Of a stretch of DNA of 64,000 bases, positions 35,933-43,950 are shown piece after piece. The DNA lies in the NCBI GenBank assembly GCA_019454165.1, contig CP075367.1, positions 705,971-769,970 on the forward strand, in the 5' to 3' direction. This stretch comes from Anaerolineales bacterium. Lineage in GTDB: Bacteria > Chloroflexota > Anaerolineae > Anaerolineales > UBA11579. Positions within the stretch are counted from its first letter, which is position 1; every line of letters begins with the position of its first letter. The notes under the pieces are model-generated. The model saw only the letters and a program-made list of their open reading frames with translations. It made no database searches and was not told where the DNA came from. Position numbers and translations under genes: made by a program.

Positions 35933-36796
35933 TCACGAGAAATAGAAGATCAGCAGAATGGTCACGGCCCACAACACCAGGTCGATCTGCAGCGGGCGGT
36001 CGGCGAACAAAATATCCTCCGGCGCCTCACCCGAATCTTTGACCTGCACCAGATACAGATAACGAAAGAAGCCGTACAGCACGAACGGGATTGTCAGCAT
36101 CATGCTGTGGTTCTCCGGCAGGTTGGGGGCCGAGAAAGTGTACAAGCTGTAGGTCAGGATCGCCAGGCTCAGCACGATCAGCAGCAATTGGTCCAGGAAG
36201 TTCTCGGTGTACCCGGCCAGCACTTTGCGCGTACGCGCGCTGCCCTTGGCCTTGATCTCGGCCCGCCGCTTGCCGATCCCCAGGAACAGCGCAAAAAAGG
36301 TGGTGAACACATACAGCCACGGCGAGAAGCGCACCACATCGATCAGCGCCACGCCCGCGCCCACCCGCAACACGTAGAACATCGCCAGCACGATCACATC
36401 GATGATGGCGATGTGCTTGAACCAACTGGAGTAGGTGAAGTTGAGCGCCAGGTACACGACGCAGATCATGCCGAACACCGGCGAGAGCCAGAAGCCGCCC
36501 ACCAGCGCCACCAGCATGAACACGGCCGCCGCGCTCGCCGCCAGCCACACCGGCAGGGCGCCGGAGGCCAGCGGGCGGTGCTTCTTGCGCGGGTGGCGCC
36601 GGTCCGCTTCCACGTCTAGGATGTCGTTGATCAAATACACGCTGCTGCTCAACAGGCAGAAAAACACGAAGCCCAGCACGGTCTGTTTAAGCGGGCCAAG
36701 CTGGGTCAACTGGCGGTCGAACACCAGCCCCGCGAACAGCAGCACGTTCTTGGCCCACTGCTTCGGACGCATATTCTTGAACAATGCGATCAGCAT
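35933..36796 (-). CDS. UbiA-family decaprenyl-phosphate phosphoribosyltransferase-like protein
   Basis: The 288-residue polytopic membrane enzyme (about 8-9 helices) resembles 5-phosphoribose:decaprenyl-phosphate transferases (Rv3806c type) more than UbiA quinone enzymes. NMRPKQWAKNVLLFAGLVFD opens it, and the first Asp-rich motif is YLINDILDVEADRRHP with KKHRPLASGALP after it. It would attach phosphoribose to polyprenyl phosphate, the first step to a polyprenyl-pentose donor. The ATG at 36796 is preferred over 36808 because TATGAT on the minus strand (36804-36809) ends 7 nt before it. It heads the isoprenoid operon, which suits its polyprenyl substrate. Confidence 0.87.
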   Translation of the reverse strand: MLIALFKNMRPKQWAKNVLLFAGLVFDRQLTQLGPLKQTVLGFVFFCLLSSSVYLINDILDVEADRRHPRKKHRPLASGALPVWLAASAAAVFMLVALVGGFWLSPVFGMICVVYLALNFTYSSWFKHIAIIDVIVLAMFYVLRVGAGVALIDVVRFSPWLYVFTTFFALFLGIGKRRAEIKAKGSARTRKVLAGYTENFLDQLLLIVLSLAILTYSLYTFSAPNLPENHSMMLTIPFVLYGFFRYLYLVQVKDSGEAPEDILFADRPLQIDLVLWAVTILLIFYFS

Positions 36797-36803
36797 GCGC
36801 GGA

Positions 36804-36809
36804 ATCATA
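36804..36809 (-). promoter_or_regulatory. -10 box of the isoprenoid operon
   Basis: TATGAT on the minus strand ends 7 nt before the ATG at 36796 and overlaps the alternative upstream start. This favours the shorter protein and a leaderless mRNA. Confidence 0.4.
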
Positions 36810-36983
36810 GCATCTAAACAGCGAGTGAGCTGTGAACGGTGAACAGTGAACAGGGATGAGTGAACAGTGAGAGGTACATGCAACTATTGCTGCTACGAGT
36901 TTGCGGGTCACTTATCACTAATCACTGCTCCCTAATCACTGACCAATCACTGATCCCCGATCCCTGCTCCCTCATCCCTGGTA

Positions 36984-36989
36984 TAGAAT
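36984..36989 (+). promoter_or_regulatory. -10 box abutting the tlyA start codon
   Basis: TAGAAT ends 6 nt before the ATG at 36996 (an overlapping TATAGA is at 36982). No ribosome binding site is visible. The upstream spacer is low-complexity GTGAACAGTGA/TCACTGATC repeat. Confidence 0.45.
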
Positions 36990-36995
36990 CCCCGC

Positions 36996-37796
36996 ATGCC
37001 CAAACAACGCGCCGACCTGCTCCTGGTGCAGCGCGGCCTGGCCGAAACCCGCAGCCAGGCCCAGCGCCTGCTGATGGCCGGCCAGGTGCGCTACAACGGC
37101 CAGATCGTCGATAAGCCCGGTGCGCTGCTGCCGGATGACGCCGCCCTCGAGCTGGCCGCCCGGCCGCCCTTCGTTTCGCGCGGCGGCGAGAAGCTGCAAG
37201 CCGCCCTGGATGGCTTTGCTATCCAGGTGGGCGGCTGGGTCGCCGCCGATGTGGGCGCATCCACCGGCGGCTTCACCGATTGTCTGCTGCAGCGCGGCGC
37301 GGCCAAGGTCTATGCCATCGATGTGGGCAAGGGCCAGCTGCACTGGCAGCTGCGCCAGGATCCACGCGTGGTGGTGATGGAAGAGACCAACGCCCGCAAT
37401 GTAGCCGAGTTGCCCGAATTGGTGGATGGGGTTGTGGTGGACGCTTCGTTCATCTCGCTCAAGACCCTGCTGCCTGTGTTCCAGCACTGGCTTAAGCCGG
37501 GCGGCCAGGTGCTGGCGCTCATCAAGCCGCAGTTCGAGGCTGGCAAGAAAGAGGTCGCCCGCGGCAAAGGTGTGATCCGCGACGCCGCCGTGCACCGCCG
37601 CGTCCTGCAAGACATGCTCGACTTTGTCGGCCAGCAAGGTCTCGCCGTGCGCGGCCTGCTGCGCTCGCCCGTGCTTGGCCCCAAGGGCAACGTGGAATTC
37701 CTGCTGTGGGCGCAGGTGGCCCCCGCCGCCGGCGCCCTGCAGCCCGATCTCGACGCAGTGTTGGCCGCGCCTGACACGGAGGTGCAGGATGGCTAA
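36996..37796 (+). CDS. tlyA: TlyA-family rRNA 2'-O-methyltransferase
   Basis: The 266-residue protein has an N-terminal S4 RNA-binding domain (KQRADLLLVQRGLAETRSQA, with RLLMAGQVRYNGQ). A FtsJ-like SAM methyltransferase follows: ADVGASTGGFTDCLLQRGA (about 84-102), VVDASFISL and LIKPQFEAGK. TlyA methylates 16S and 23S rRNA riboses and underlies capreomycin sensitivity in mycobacteria; many bacterial homologues are annotated as hemolysin A from older assays. The last 8 bases overlap the next gene. Confidence 0.94.
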   Translation: MPKQRADLLLVQRGLAETRSQAQRLLMAGQVRYNGQIVDKPGALLPDDAALELAARPPFVSRGGEKLQAALDGFAIQVGGWVAADVGASTGGFTDCLLQRGAAKVYAIDVGKGQLHWQLRQDPRVVVMEETNARNVAELPELVDGVVVDASFISLKTLLPVFQHWLKPGGQVLALIKPQFEAGKKEVARGKGVIRDAAVHRRVLQDMLDFVGQQGLAVRGLLRSPVLGPKGNVEFLLWAQVAPAAGALQPDLDAVLAAPDTEVQDG

Positions 37797-38157
37797 GTTA
37801 CAAACCCACGCCGGTGTGCTGGCTTACTTGTCACACAAACCCGGCGCCGGCGATACCTATCCATTCGGCCCCGGAGCACGCGTCTTCAAGGTGGGCGGCA
37901 AGATGTTCGCCCTCATTGGCGAAGATGAGCCCACCCTGACCCTCAACCTCAAATGTGACCCTGAAGACGCCCTGGCCCTGCGCGCCGCCTATCCCAAGTG
38001 GGTGCGGTCCGGCTATCACATGAACAAGAAGCATTGGAACACCGTCGTCGTCGGCGAAGGCTTACCCGATGATGTCCTGCGCGAAATGATGGATCATTCC
38101 TACGCCCTGGTCGTCGCCAGCCTGCCCAAAGCCCTCCGCGCCAAGCTACAGGAGTAG
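37789..38157 (+). CDS. MmcQ/YjbR family DNA-binding-like protein
   Basis: The 122-residue protein has the YjbR fold pattern: a TYPFGPGARVFKVGGKMFALIG strand pair, LNLKCDPEDALALR, then YHMNKKHWNTVVV and a helical end with DHSYALVVASLPK. The family has a double-wing fold reminiscent of DNA-binding proteins, but its role is not established. It overlaps tlyA by 8 bp and is probably co-translated. The start at 37789 is the only one giving the family N-terminus. Confidence 0.88.
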   Translation: MAKLQTHAGVLAYLSHKPGAGDTYPFGPGARVFKVGGKMFALIGEDEPTLTLNLKCDPEDALALRAAYPKWVRSGYHMNKKHWNTVVVGEGLPDDVLREMMDHSYALVVASLPKALRAKLQE

Positions 38158-38205
38158 CGACAGCTGTGGTGTACGCTGCGAAGCAGCGTACACCACTATG
38201 CTTAT

Positions 38206-38268
38206 TGTCATTCCGAACGGGTTTTTGTATCTACACCCGACCGCCGAAGCCGGATCAGTGAGGAAACC
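38206..38268 (+). repeat. Copy of the GTCATTC...CGGGTTT 64-bp element
   Basis: It matches the elements at 32073 and 32276, but with GTCATTCCGAACGGG at its start and TGAGGAAACC at its end. A palindromic GTACGCTGCGAAGCAGCGTA lies just upstream (38171-38190). Confidence 0.7.
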
Positions 38269-38411
38269 ATGCTGGCCTGTCTTCCAAAAGTTTGTATTGA
38301 TACGAACTAGATAGTTCAAATAAAACTCACACAGAAGCAATCCATCTCTCCGTGCGACGCGGGGCCCTCAGAAATCTTTTTTCGGTTGCAAATCCCAGAC
38401 TGAGCGTTTGC

Positions 38412-38486
38412 GGAGGGGGCCACGGGGGAACCAACTTTTGGTTCCCCCTGCGGGGTCACAGGGGCAGCGCCCCTGAAAAGAAAGAA
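38412..38486 (+). repeat. G-rich/C-rich hairpin element, copy 1
   Basis: GGAGGGGG leads into GGGGGAACCAAC-TTTT-GGTTCCCCC, then GCGGGGTCA and a CAGGGGC-AGC-GCCCCTG hairpin followed by an A-rich tail. A related element with a different central hairpin is at 51551-51650. The 334-bp gap otherwise holds no ORF. Confidence 0.75.
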
Positions 38487-38491
38487 AAGAA

Positions 38492-39265
38492 TTACGCCAA
38501 CCCCGGCGGCAAATAGATCGTGAACTCCGTCTGGGCCTGTACCAGCACACTGTACGGCCTGCGCTGTTCTTCGAAATTTGCCACGCCTAATCGCTCCAGC
38601 GCCTCAAAACGCGCCTCCACCACCTCGGCCGCCTGCATCTCCAGCTTGTCGTGCCAAATGCTGTAGCTGCCCAGCCTGCCATCGCGCCGGGTGTAGTAAC
38701 CGCTCAGCGGGTGGGTCAGGTACACCAGCGCCGTCTCCTCGTCTGGGAAGCCGCCGTGCAACTGCGACAAGCTTTCAGCTTGCCGCAGTTGCAGCATGGC
38801 AGCGCCCCACGCCGAGCGCGTCTCGATCGCATAGTGGCTGTAGCGCCCATCCGCGCCCAGCCTGCAATCAAAGTGCATGCGCCCGTGATGCCAGGGCAGC
38901 TTCCATAGATAACGGGGAATAACTACCGTCAGCGAGTCGAGCAGGCTGCCCAGAAACCACACGCACGGCTTGCCTGTGCTGCGGTCTAGCACGTAGACGC
39001 GGTAGTTGGTCTGGCCGAAACGAAACTGCGGGGAAGGGTAGGCCGCCAGCCGGAAATCCAGCTCCTGGAACGGCACCACGGATACTAGTGCGCGCGGCTC
39101 GCCGTTGACCGGCACGGTCAGCAGCTCAAAACGCTCATGCACCAGCGGGCGCAGCCGCTCGGGCGGCACGGCGTAGGTGATGATTGCAAAGTGCAGTAGG
39201 GTGCTGACCACATCAATGCCGCTCGGCCGCGGCCGGGCCTCGTCCGCAAAGCGCAGCGGCAGCAC
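38492..39265 (-). CDS. DUF2071 (YqjF-like) protein
   Basis: The 257-residue protein matches the DUF2071/YqjF family of acetoacetate-decarboxylase-like fold: LHFAIITYAVPPERLRPLVHE, FGQTNYRVYVLD, CVWFLGSLLDS and HYAIETRSAWG are the recognisable stretches. Activity is not known for the family. The start is GTG at 39265, 4 bp after xseB. It is the last gene after xseA-xseB, but nothing links it functionally to exonuclease VII. Confidence 0.85.
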   Translation of the reverse strand: MLPLRFADEARPRPSGIDVVSTLLHFAIITYAVPPERLRPLVHERFELLTVPVNGEPRALVSVVPFQELDFRLAAYPSPQFRFGQTNYRVYVLDRSTGKPCVWFLGSLLDSLTVVIPRYLWKLPWHHGRMHFDCRLGADGRYSHYAIETRSAWGAAMLQLRQAESLSQLHGGFPDEETALVYLTHPLSGYYTRRDGRLGSYSIWHDKLEMQAAEVVEARFEALERLGVANFEEQRRPYSVLVQAQTEFTIYLPPGLA

Positions 39266-39269
39266 TGCG

Positions 39270-39494
39270 CTATTCCAGCTCGCTCAGGCTGCCATCTGCA
39301 CCCAGCTGCTGCACGCGCAGCTCGGCGCTGTCCAGCAGCTGGCCGCAATGCTTGGCCAGCTGCTGGCCGCGCTCGTACAACGCCAGAGCCGCATCCAGGT
39401 CACCCACCTCGGCCTCCAGTTGCTGAACGATACCTTCCAGTTCTTCCAGAGCCTGGTCATAGCTTAGGCTGCTGATCTCTTTGGGCTTGGCCAT
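39270..39494 (-). CDS. xseB: Exodeoxyribonuclease VII small subunit
   Basis: The 74-residue protein has the XseB pattern SYDQALEELEGIVQQLEAEVGDLD then ALALYERGQQLAKHC, a helical hairpin that binds XseA in multiple copies. Its ATG abuts the xseA stop codon with no gap, typical of coupled translation. The length is normal. Confidence 0.95.
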   Translation of the reverse strand: MAKPKEISSLSYDQALEELEGIVQQLEAEVGDLDAALALYERGQQLAKHCGQLLDSAELRVQQLGADGSLSELE

Positions 39495-40652
39495 TTAGTC
39501 TTCCTTCGTGTCTTTCACTTCTACGTTAAGGCGGCCGCGCTGCACGCGCACGTCCAGCTTGTCGCCGGGCTGCACATCGCTTGCCGCCCGCACCAACTTC
39601 CCGTCGGCGGCGCGCACCACGGCGTAGCCGCGCTCCAGCACGGCCAGCGGGCTTAGCGCGCCCAACCGGGCTGCGATTCCCTGCAGGGTCGCCCGCTGCC
39701 AGCGTGCTCGTTGCGCCAGGGCGCGGCCGCTGCGCAGGCTTAGCTCATCCACGCGCTGGCGCGCCCGCAATACCTTGGCCGCCGGCGTCTGCCGCTCCAG
39801 CCGCCCGCGCACGGCGGCCAGCTGGCCGCGCAGTTCCTGCACATCCGGCGTGGATACCTCCGCCGCCGCGGTGGGGGTGGGGGCGCGCAGGTCGGCCGCA
39901 AAGTCGGCGATGGTCACATCCGTTTCGTGGCCCACGCCGCTCACCACCACCGCCCGCGTGCGCCCGATCGCCCGCGCCACGATCTCGCTGTTGAACGCCG
40001 CCAGGTCCTCCAGCGACCCGCCGCCGCGCACCAGCAGGATCAGGTCTGGCTGGGCGAACTGGTCCAATATGCCCAGCGCATCCGCCACCAGCATTGCCGC
40101 GCTGGGGCCTTGCACCTGGGCCGGCGCCAGCACCACCTCCGCCAGCGGGTAGCGCCGCTCCAGCGTGTGCAACACGTCTTGCAGCGCCGCGCCGGTCGCC
40201 GAGGTGACGATGCCGATGCGCCGCGGCCAGGCTGGCAGGCTGCGCCGGCGCTCGAACAGGCCCTCAGCTTCCAGCCGGTTCTTGAGTTCAATGAATTTCT
40301 GGTACAGCGTGCCGGCCCCAGCCGAGCGGATCTCGTCCACATACAACTGGTAGCGGCCCTGGGCCTCGTAGATGCTCAACCCGCCATGCACTTCGATGTG
40401 ATCGCCATTCTTGGGGATCTGCGCCTGCAGCTCGGCCGTGCTGCGCCACATTACACACGGCAAGGCCGCATCCCGATCTTTCAGCGTGAAATACCAATGC
40501 CCTGATTGTGGGCGCGAGAAGTTGGAAACCTCGCCCTGCACCCACAGGTTCTGGAACACATCCACCGCCTCGATCGCCCGCCGCAGGCCGCGGGTCAGCT
40601 CGGTCACGGTGATGGCTTTGGGTTCAGAGGCGAACAAGCCCATCTGTTGCAT
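39495..40652 (-). CDS. xseA: Exodeoxyribonuclease VII large subunit
   Basis: The 385-residue catalytic subunit degrades single-stranded DNA to oligonucleotides. The N-terminal OB fold has LWVQGEVSNFSRPQSGHWYFTLKD. The nuclease core shows RIGIVTSATGAALQDVLHTL, LLVRGGGSLEDLAAFN and VVSGVGHETDVTIADFAADLRAPTP. The coiled-coil region is shorter than in E. coli. TATCCT on the minus strand (40659-40664) ends 6 nt before the ATG, indicating a leaderless transcript for xseA-xseB-DUF2071. Confidence 0.95.
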   Translation of the reverse strand: MQQMGLFASEPKAITVTELTRGLRRAIEAVDVFQNLWVQGEVSNFSRPQSGHWYFTLKDRDAALPCVMWRSTAELQAQIPKNGDHIEVHGGLSIYEAQGRYQLYVDEIRSAGAGTLYQKFIELKNRLEAEGLFERRRSLPAWPRRIGIVTSATGAALQDVLHTLERRYPLAEVVLAPAQVQGPSAAMLVADALGILDQFAQPDLILLVRGGGSLEDLAAFNSEIVARAIGRTRAVVVSGVGHETDVTIADFAADLRAPTPTAAAEVSTPDVQELRGQLAAVRGRLERQTPAAKVLRARQRVDELSLRSGRALAQRARWQRATLQGIAARLGALSPLAVLERGYAVVRAADGKLVRAASDVQPGDKLDVRVQRGRLNVEVKDTKED

Positions 40653-40658
40653 GCGTGC

Positions 40659-40664
40659 AGGATA
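40659..40664 (-). promoter_or_regulatory. -10-like box abutting the xseA start codon
   Basis: TATCCT on the minus strand ends 6 nt before the ATG at 40652. No ribosome binding site is visible. Confidence 0.35.
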
Positions 40665-40721
40665 CTGTCCGCCCGTGGGCGCGTCAAGCCAACCGCGCTT
40701 CTGTCAAGCCTGTGCCTCACC

Positions 40722-40797
40722 GTCATTGCGAGACGGCAGCCGCATTTATGCGGCTGCCGTGTAAGGCGGCGCTTTTAGCGCCGCCGCCGAAGCAATC
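40722..40797 (+). repeat. 76-bp double-hairpin repeat, copy 2
   Basis: Same ends and length as the copy at 30758. ACGGCAGCCGCAT pairs with ATGCGGCTGCCGT (40733-40760) and GGCGGCGCT with AGCGCCGCC (40765-40785). Compared with copy 1, four base pairs have changed on both sides of the stems. Confidence 0.9.
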
Positions 40798-40826
40798 CCC
40801 GATCCAGCTCGTCTCGCCCCTCCTGC

Positions 40827-40832
40827 TACAAT
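40827..40832 (+). promoter_or_regulatory. -10 box abutting the HIT gene start codon
   Basis: TACAAT ends 6 nt before the ATG at 40839, with no ribosome binding site. This implies a leaderless mRNA. Confidence 0.45.
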
Positions 40833-40838
40833 TCGCCC

Positions 40839-41318
40839 ATGCAGCGCCTCTTCTCCCCCTGGCGTAAGCCCTACATCGAACGCAAGCCCGATCCTGACGC
40901 CTGCGTCTTCTGCCTGGCCCTGGCCCAGCCCGATAGCGCCGAGAACCTGATCCTGCACCGCGGCCAGCACGCCTTTGTCATGCTCAACCGCTATCCCTAC
41001 ACCAGCGGCCACCTCATGGTGCTGCCCCTGGCGCATGTCGCCCGCCTGGATGCTCTCACGTCGCCCGCCCGCGCCGAGATGATGGAGCTGCAGACCCAGG
41101 CCATCGCCGCCCTCGAGGCCGAGTACACCCCGCAGGGCTTCAACCTCGGCGCCAACCTGGGCGCCGCCGCCGGCGCCGGCATCGCCGAGCATCTCCACCT
41201 GCACATCGTGCCGCGCTGGGCCGGCGATACCAACTTCACCGCCACGGTCGGTAACACCCGCGTGCTGCCCGAAACGCTGGAGGACACCTGGGCGCGCCTC
41301 CAGGCGGCCTGGAAGTAG
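40839..41318 (+). CDS. HIT-family nucleotide hydrolase/phosphorylase
   Basis: The 159-residue protein carries the histidine-triad motif HLHLHIVPRW (about 124-133) and, at its start, CVFCLAL, a Cys pair seen in zinc-bearing AP4A-phosphorylase-like HIT proteins. VMLNRYPYTSGHLMVLPLAH is the core beta-sheet. Members act on AMP- or ADP-linked substrates such as diadenosine tetraphosphate. The substrate cannot be told here. It stands alone between repeat copy 2 and the thiolase operon. Confidence 0.92.
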   Translation: MQRLFSPWRKPYIERKPDPDACVFCLALAQPDSAENLILHRGQHAFVMLNRYPYTSGHLMVLPLAHVARLDALTSPARAEMMELQTQAIAALEAEYTPQGFNLGANLGAAAGAGIAEHLHLHIVPRWAGDTNFTATVGNTRVLPETLEDTWARLQAAWK

Positions 41319-41384
41319 GCCACAGGGGCTGAGGTACACTTTTCACTCTGGCATCAACATCTCCCAACCAACCCATATCACAGG

Positions 41385-42599
41385 ATGGTTATGACCCAAG
41401 ACAAGCAAGATCAGCCCGTCATCCTCAGCGCGGTGCGCACACCCATCGGCAAGTTCCTCAGCGCCTACAGTAGCCTCACCGCGCCCCAACTGGGCGCCGT
41501 GGCCGTCAAGGCTGCCCTCGAGCGCGCCGGGCTGAAGGACACCACCGCCATTGATGAGGTCATCATGGGCAACGTGGTCTCCGCCGGGTTGGGCCAGGCG
41601 CCTGCCCGCCAGGCCAGCATCTTCGCCGGCATTGACCCCAGCGTCGGCGCCACCACCATCAACAAAGTGTGCGGCTCCGGCCTCAAAGCCGTGATGATGG
41701 CCAGCCAGGCCATCAAAGCGGGCGACGGCAGCCTCTTCGTCGCTGGCGGCATGGAGAGCATGAGCAAGGCGCCCTTCCTCGTGGACGGGCGCGGCGGCAC
41801 GCTGCGCTATGGCAGCGCCCAGCTCACCGATGCCCTGCAATACGATGGCCTGTGGGACCCGTTCGAAGATTGGATCATGGGTGACGCCGCCGAGTTCATC
41901 GCTGATGAATATGAAGTGACCCGCGAGGCGATGGACGAGTTCGCCCTCGCCAGCCACCAGAAAGCCATCGCCGCCATTGACGGCGGCAAGTTCAAGAATG
42001 AGATCGTCCCGGTCGAGGTCAAGGGCAAGAAAGGCGTCACCGTCGTCGACACAGACGAGTCGCCCCGCCGTGACACTTCGCTCGCGCAGCTCCACAAGCT
42101 GCCCGCCGCCTTCAAAGAAGGCGGCAAGGTGACCGCCGGCAACGCCCCCGGCCTCAACGATGGGGCGGCCGCCACCGTAGTGGCCAGCCGCGCCCGCGCG
42201 GAGGAGCTTGGCGTCAAGCCGCTGGCTCGCATCGTGGGCTACGCCCAGGCCGCCGTGGATCCCAAGAGCATCTTCATCGCCCCGGCGCGTGCCATCCCGC
42301 TCCTGCTCGACAAAATTGACTGGACCCTCAAAGACGTTGACCTCATCGAGCTCAACGAAGCCTACGCCGCCCAAGTGCTGGCCGATGGCTACGCCCTGGC
42401 CGACCACGGCTGGGATTGGAGCAAGGTCAACGTGAATGGCGGCGCCATCGCGCTCGGTCACCCGCTTGGCGCCAGCGGCGCCCGCCTGTTGGCCACGCTC
42501 ATCTATGCCCTCAAAGACCGCGGCCTCACCCGCGGCATCGCCTCGCTGTGTCTCGGCGGCGGCGAAGCCGTGGCCATGGCCATCGAAGTGGAGAACTAA
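41385..42599 (+). CDS. Acetyl-CoA acetyltransferase (thiolase)
   Basis: The 404-residue thiolase condenses two acetyl-CoA to acetoacetyl-CoA or runs the reverse. The nucleophile Cys lies in INKVCGSGLKAVMM (about residue 92), the catalytic His in NGGAIALGHPLGASGARL, and the second Cys in SLCLGGGEAVAMAIE. The start is ATG 41385 or 41391. The next two genes follow without gaps, ending in a 3-hydroxyacyl-CoA dehydrogenase. The unit therefore handles acetoacetyl-CoA/3-hydroxybutyryl-CoA, for butyrate-type or beta-oxidation chemistry; acetoacetyl-CoA could also feed mevalonate synthesis. Confidence 0.95.
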   Translation: MVMTQDKQDQPVILSAVRTPIGKFLSAYSSLTAPQLGAVAVKAALERAGLKDTTAIDEVIMGNVVSAGLGQAPARQASIFAGIDPSVGATTINKVCGSGLKAVMMASQAIKAGDGSLFVAGGMESMSKAPFLVDGRGGTLRYGSAQLTDALQYDGLWDPFEDWIMGDAAEFIADEYEVTREAMDEFALASHQKAIAAIDGGKFKNEIVPVEVKGKKGVTVVDTDESPRRDTSLAQLHKLPAAFKEGGKVTAGNAPGLNDGAAATVVASRARAEELGVKPLARIVGYAQAAVDPKSIFIAPARAIPLLLDKIDWTLKDVDLIELNEAYAAQVLADGYALADHGWDWSKVNVNGGAIALGHPLGASGARLLATLIYALKDRGLTRGIASLCLGGGEAVAMAIEVEN

Positions 42600-43091
42600 G
42601 TGGATAAAGCCGAACGCCAGCAGCTCATTGAAAAATACGCCACCGCCTTCGATGAGTTCGAAGCCGCTCTGAACGCCATCCCCAAAGAGGTCTGGCTCTT
42701 CAAACCCTCGCCGGATGCGTGGAGCGTGCACGAGAACATCATCCACCTGCTGGATAGCGAGACCAACAGCTTCCTGCGCGCCCGTCGCCTGGTGGCCGAA
42801 CCCGGCCAGCCGCTCATGGCCTACGATCAGGACGTATGGGCCGTCGAGCTCGACTACCACAGTGAGAACATCGAAGACGCCCTCGCCGTCACCCGCCTGG
42901 TGCGCAAGGTCACCCATGACTTCATCAAGAATCTGCCGGATGAGGTCTGGGGCAACACCGTCATCCACCCCGAGTACGACGAGCCCTACACCTTCGAGCG
43001 CTGGCTGCGCATTTATTCCAACCACCCCCGCGCCCACTCTCAGCAGATCACCGACAACTATCGGATTTGGAAAGAACAGCAGGAGTCCTGA
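42600..43091 (+). CDS. DinB-like four-helix protein
   Basis: The 163-residue protein fits the DinB/YfiT-like fold: a four-helix bundle with a metal triad, here suggested by [14 protein letters not shown] (His about 41 and 46) and [11 protein letters not shown] (His near 141-145). Members include thiol-dependent transferases; this one is unassigned. GTG at 42600 directly follows the thiolase stop, and its stop overlaps the next ATG (TGATG), so it is embedded in a fatty-acid-type operon. Why a DinB protein sits there is not known. Confidence 0.85.
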   Translation: MDKAERQQLIEKYATAFDEFEAALNAIPKEVWLFKPSPDAWSVHENIIHLLDSETNSFLRARRLVAEPGQPLMAYDQDVWAVELDYHSENIEDALAVTRLVRKVTHDFIKNLPDEVWGNTVIHPEYDEPYTFERWLRIYSNHPRAHSQQITDNYRIWKEQQES

Positions 43092-43939
43092 TGTCCATCA
43101 AACACATCTTCGTCATCGGCGCCGGCACCATGGGCAACGGCATCGCCCAGACTGCCGCCGTATCCGGCTATAAGGTCACCATGATGGATGTGGCCGAAGA
43201 CTTTGTGCAGCGCGGCAAAAGCACCATCGCCAAATCGGTCGAGAAGCTGGCCGAGAAGGGCCGCATCACCGCCGAGCAGAAACAGGCCGCCCTCGACATC
43301 TTGCCGGTGACGGACATCAAAGGCGTTGCCGAAGCCGACCTGGTGATCGAGGCCGCCACCGAGAACCCTGAAGTCAAGTTCAAGCTCTTTCAGGATCTGG
43401 ATAGCATTGCCCGGCCTGAGATCGTACTCGCCTCCAACACCTCGTCCATCAGCCTCACCAAGCTGGCCGCCGCCACCAAGCGGCCCGACAAAGTCGTCGG
43501 CATGCACTTCTTCAACCCCGTGCCGCTCATGTCCCTCATCGAGATCGTGCGCGGCCTCGGCACCAGCGACGCCAGCGTGGACACCGCCCTCGAAGTCGGC
43601 AAGCAGATGGGCAAGACCCCGGTCGTGGTCAATGACTCGCCCGGCTTCGTCTCCAATCGCGTGCTGTGTCCCATGATCAACGAAGCCATCTTCGCCCTCG
43701 AGGAGGGCGTCTCTGACGCCGAGGGCATCGATACCGTCATGAAGCTCGGCATGGCCCATCCCATGGGCCCGCTGACCCTCGCCGACCTCATCGGCCTCGA
43801 CGTAGTCCTCTACGTCATGGAGGTCCTGCAGCGTGATCTGGGCGATAGCAAATATCGCCCAGCCCCGCTGCTCCGCCGCATGGTGGACGCCGGGTACCTC
43901 GGCCGCAAGAGCGGCAAAGGCTTCTACGACTACAAGTAA
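43091..43939 (+). CDS. 3-hydroxyacyl-CoA (3-hydroxybutyryl-CoA) dehydrogenase
   Basis: The 282-residue NAD(P)-dependent enzyme interconverts acetoacetyl-CoA and 3-hydroxybutyryl-CoA. The Rossmann motif is [28 protein letters not shown], the catalytic His in [17 protein letters not shown], and [12 protein letters not shown] are conserved. The length fits single-domain PaaH/Hbd-type enzymes with no hydratase fusion. The ATG at 43091 overlaps the DinB stop; the upstream ATG-like codon in the ORF lies inside the DinB gene. It closes the thiolase operon. Confidence 0.95.
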   Translation: MSIKHIFVIGAGTMGNGIAQTAAVSGYKVTMMDVAEDFVQRGKSTIAKSVEKLAEKGRITAEQKQAALDILPVTDIKGVAEADLVIEAATENPEVKFKLFQDLDSIARPEIVLASNTSSISLTKLAAATKRPDKVVGMHFFNPVPLMSLIEIVRGLGTSDASVDTALEVGKQMGKTPVVVNDSPGFVSNRVLCPMINEAIFALEEGVSDAEGIDTVMKLGMAHPMGPLTLADLIGLDVVLYVMEVLQRDLGDSKYRPAPLLRRMVDAGYLGRKSGKGFYDYK

Positions 43940-43950
43940 CCTCTGCCCTT

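Noticed and set aside
41343..43037. 564-codon antisense frame across the thiolase and DinB genes
   Set aside because: It is a shadow of two well-supported genes, with His/Gly/Val-rich composition typical of antisense GC-rich frames.
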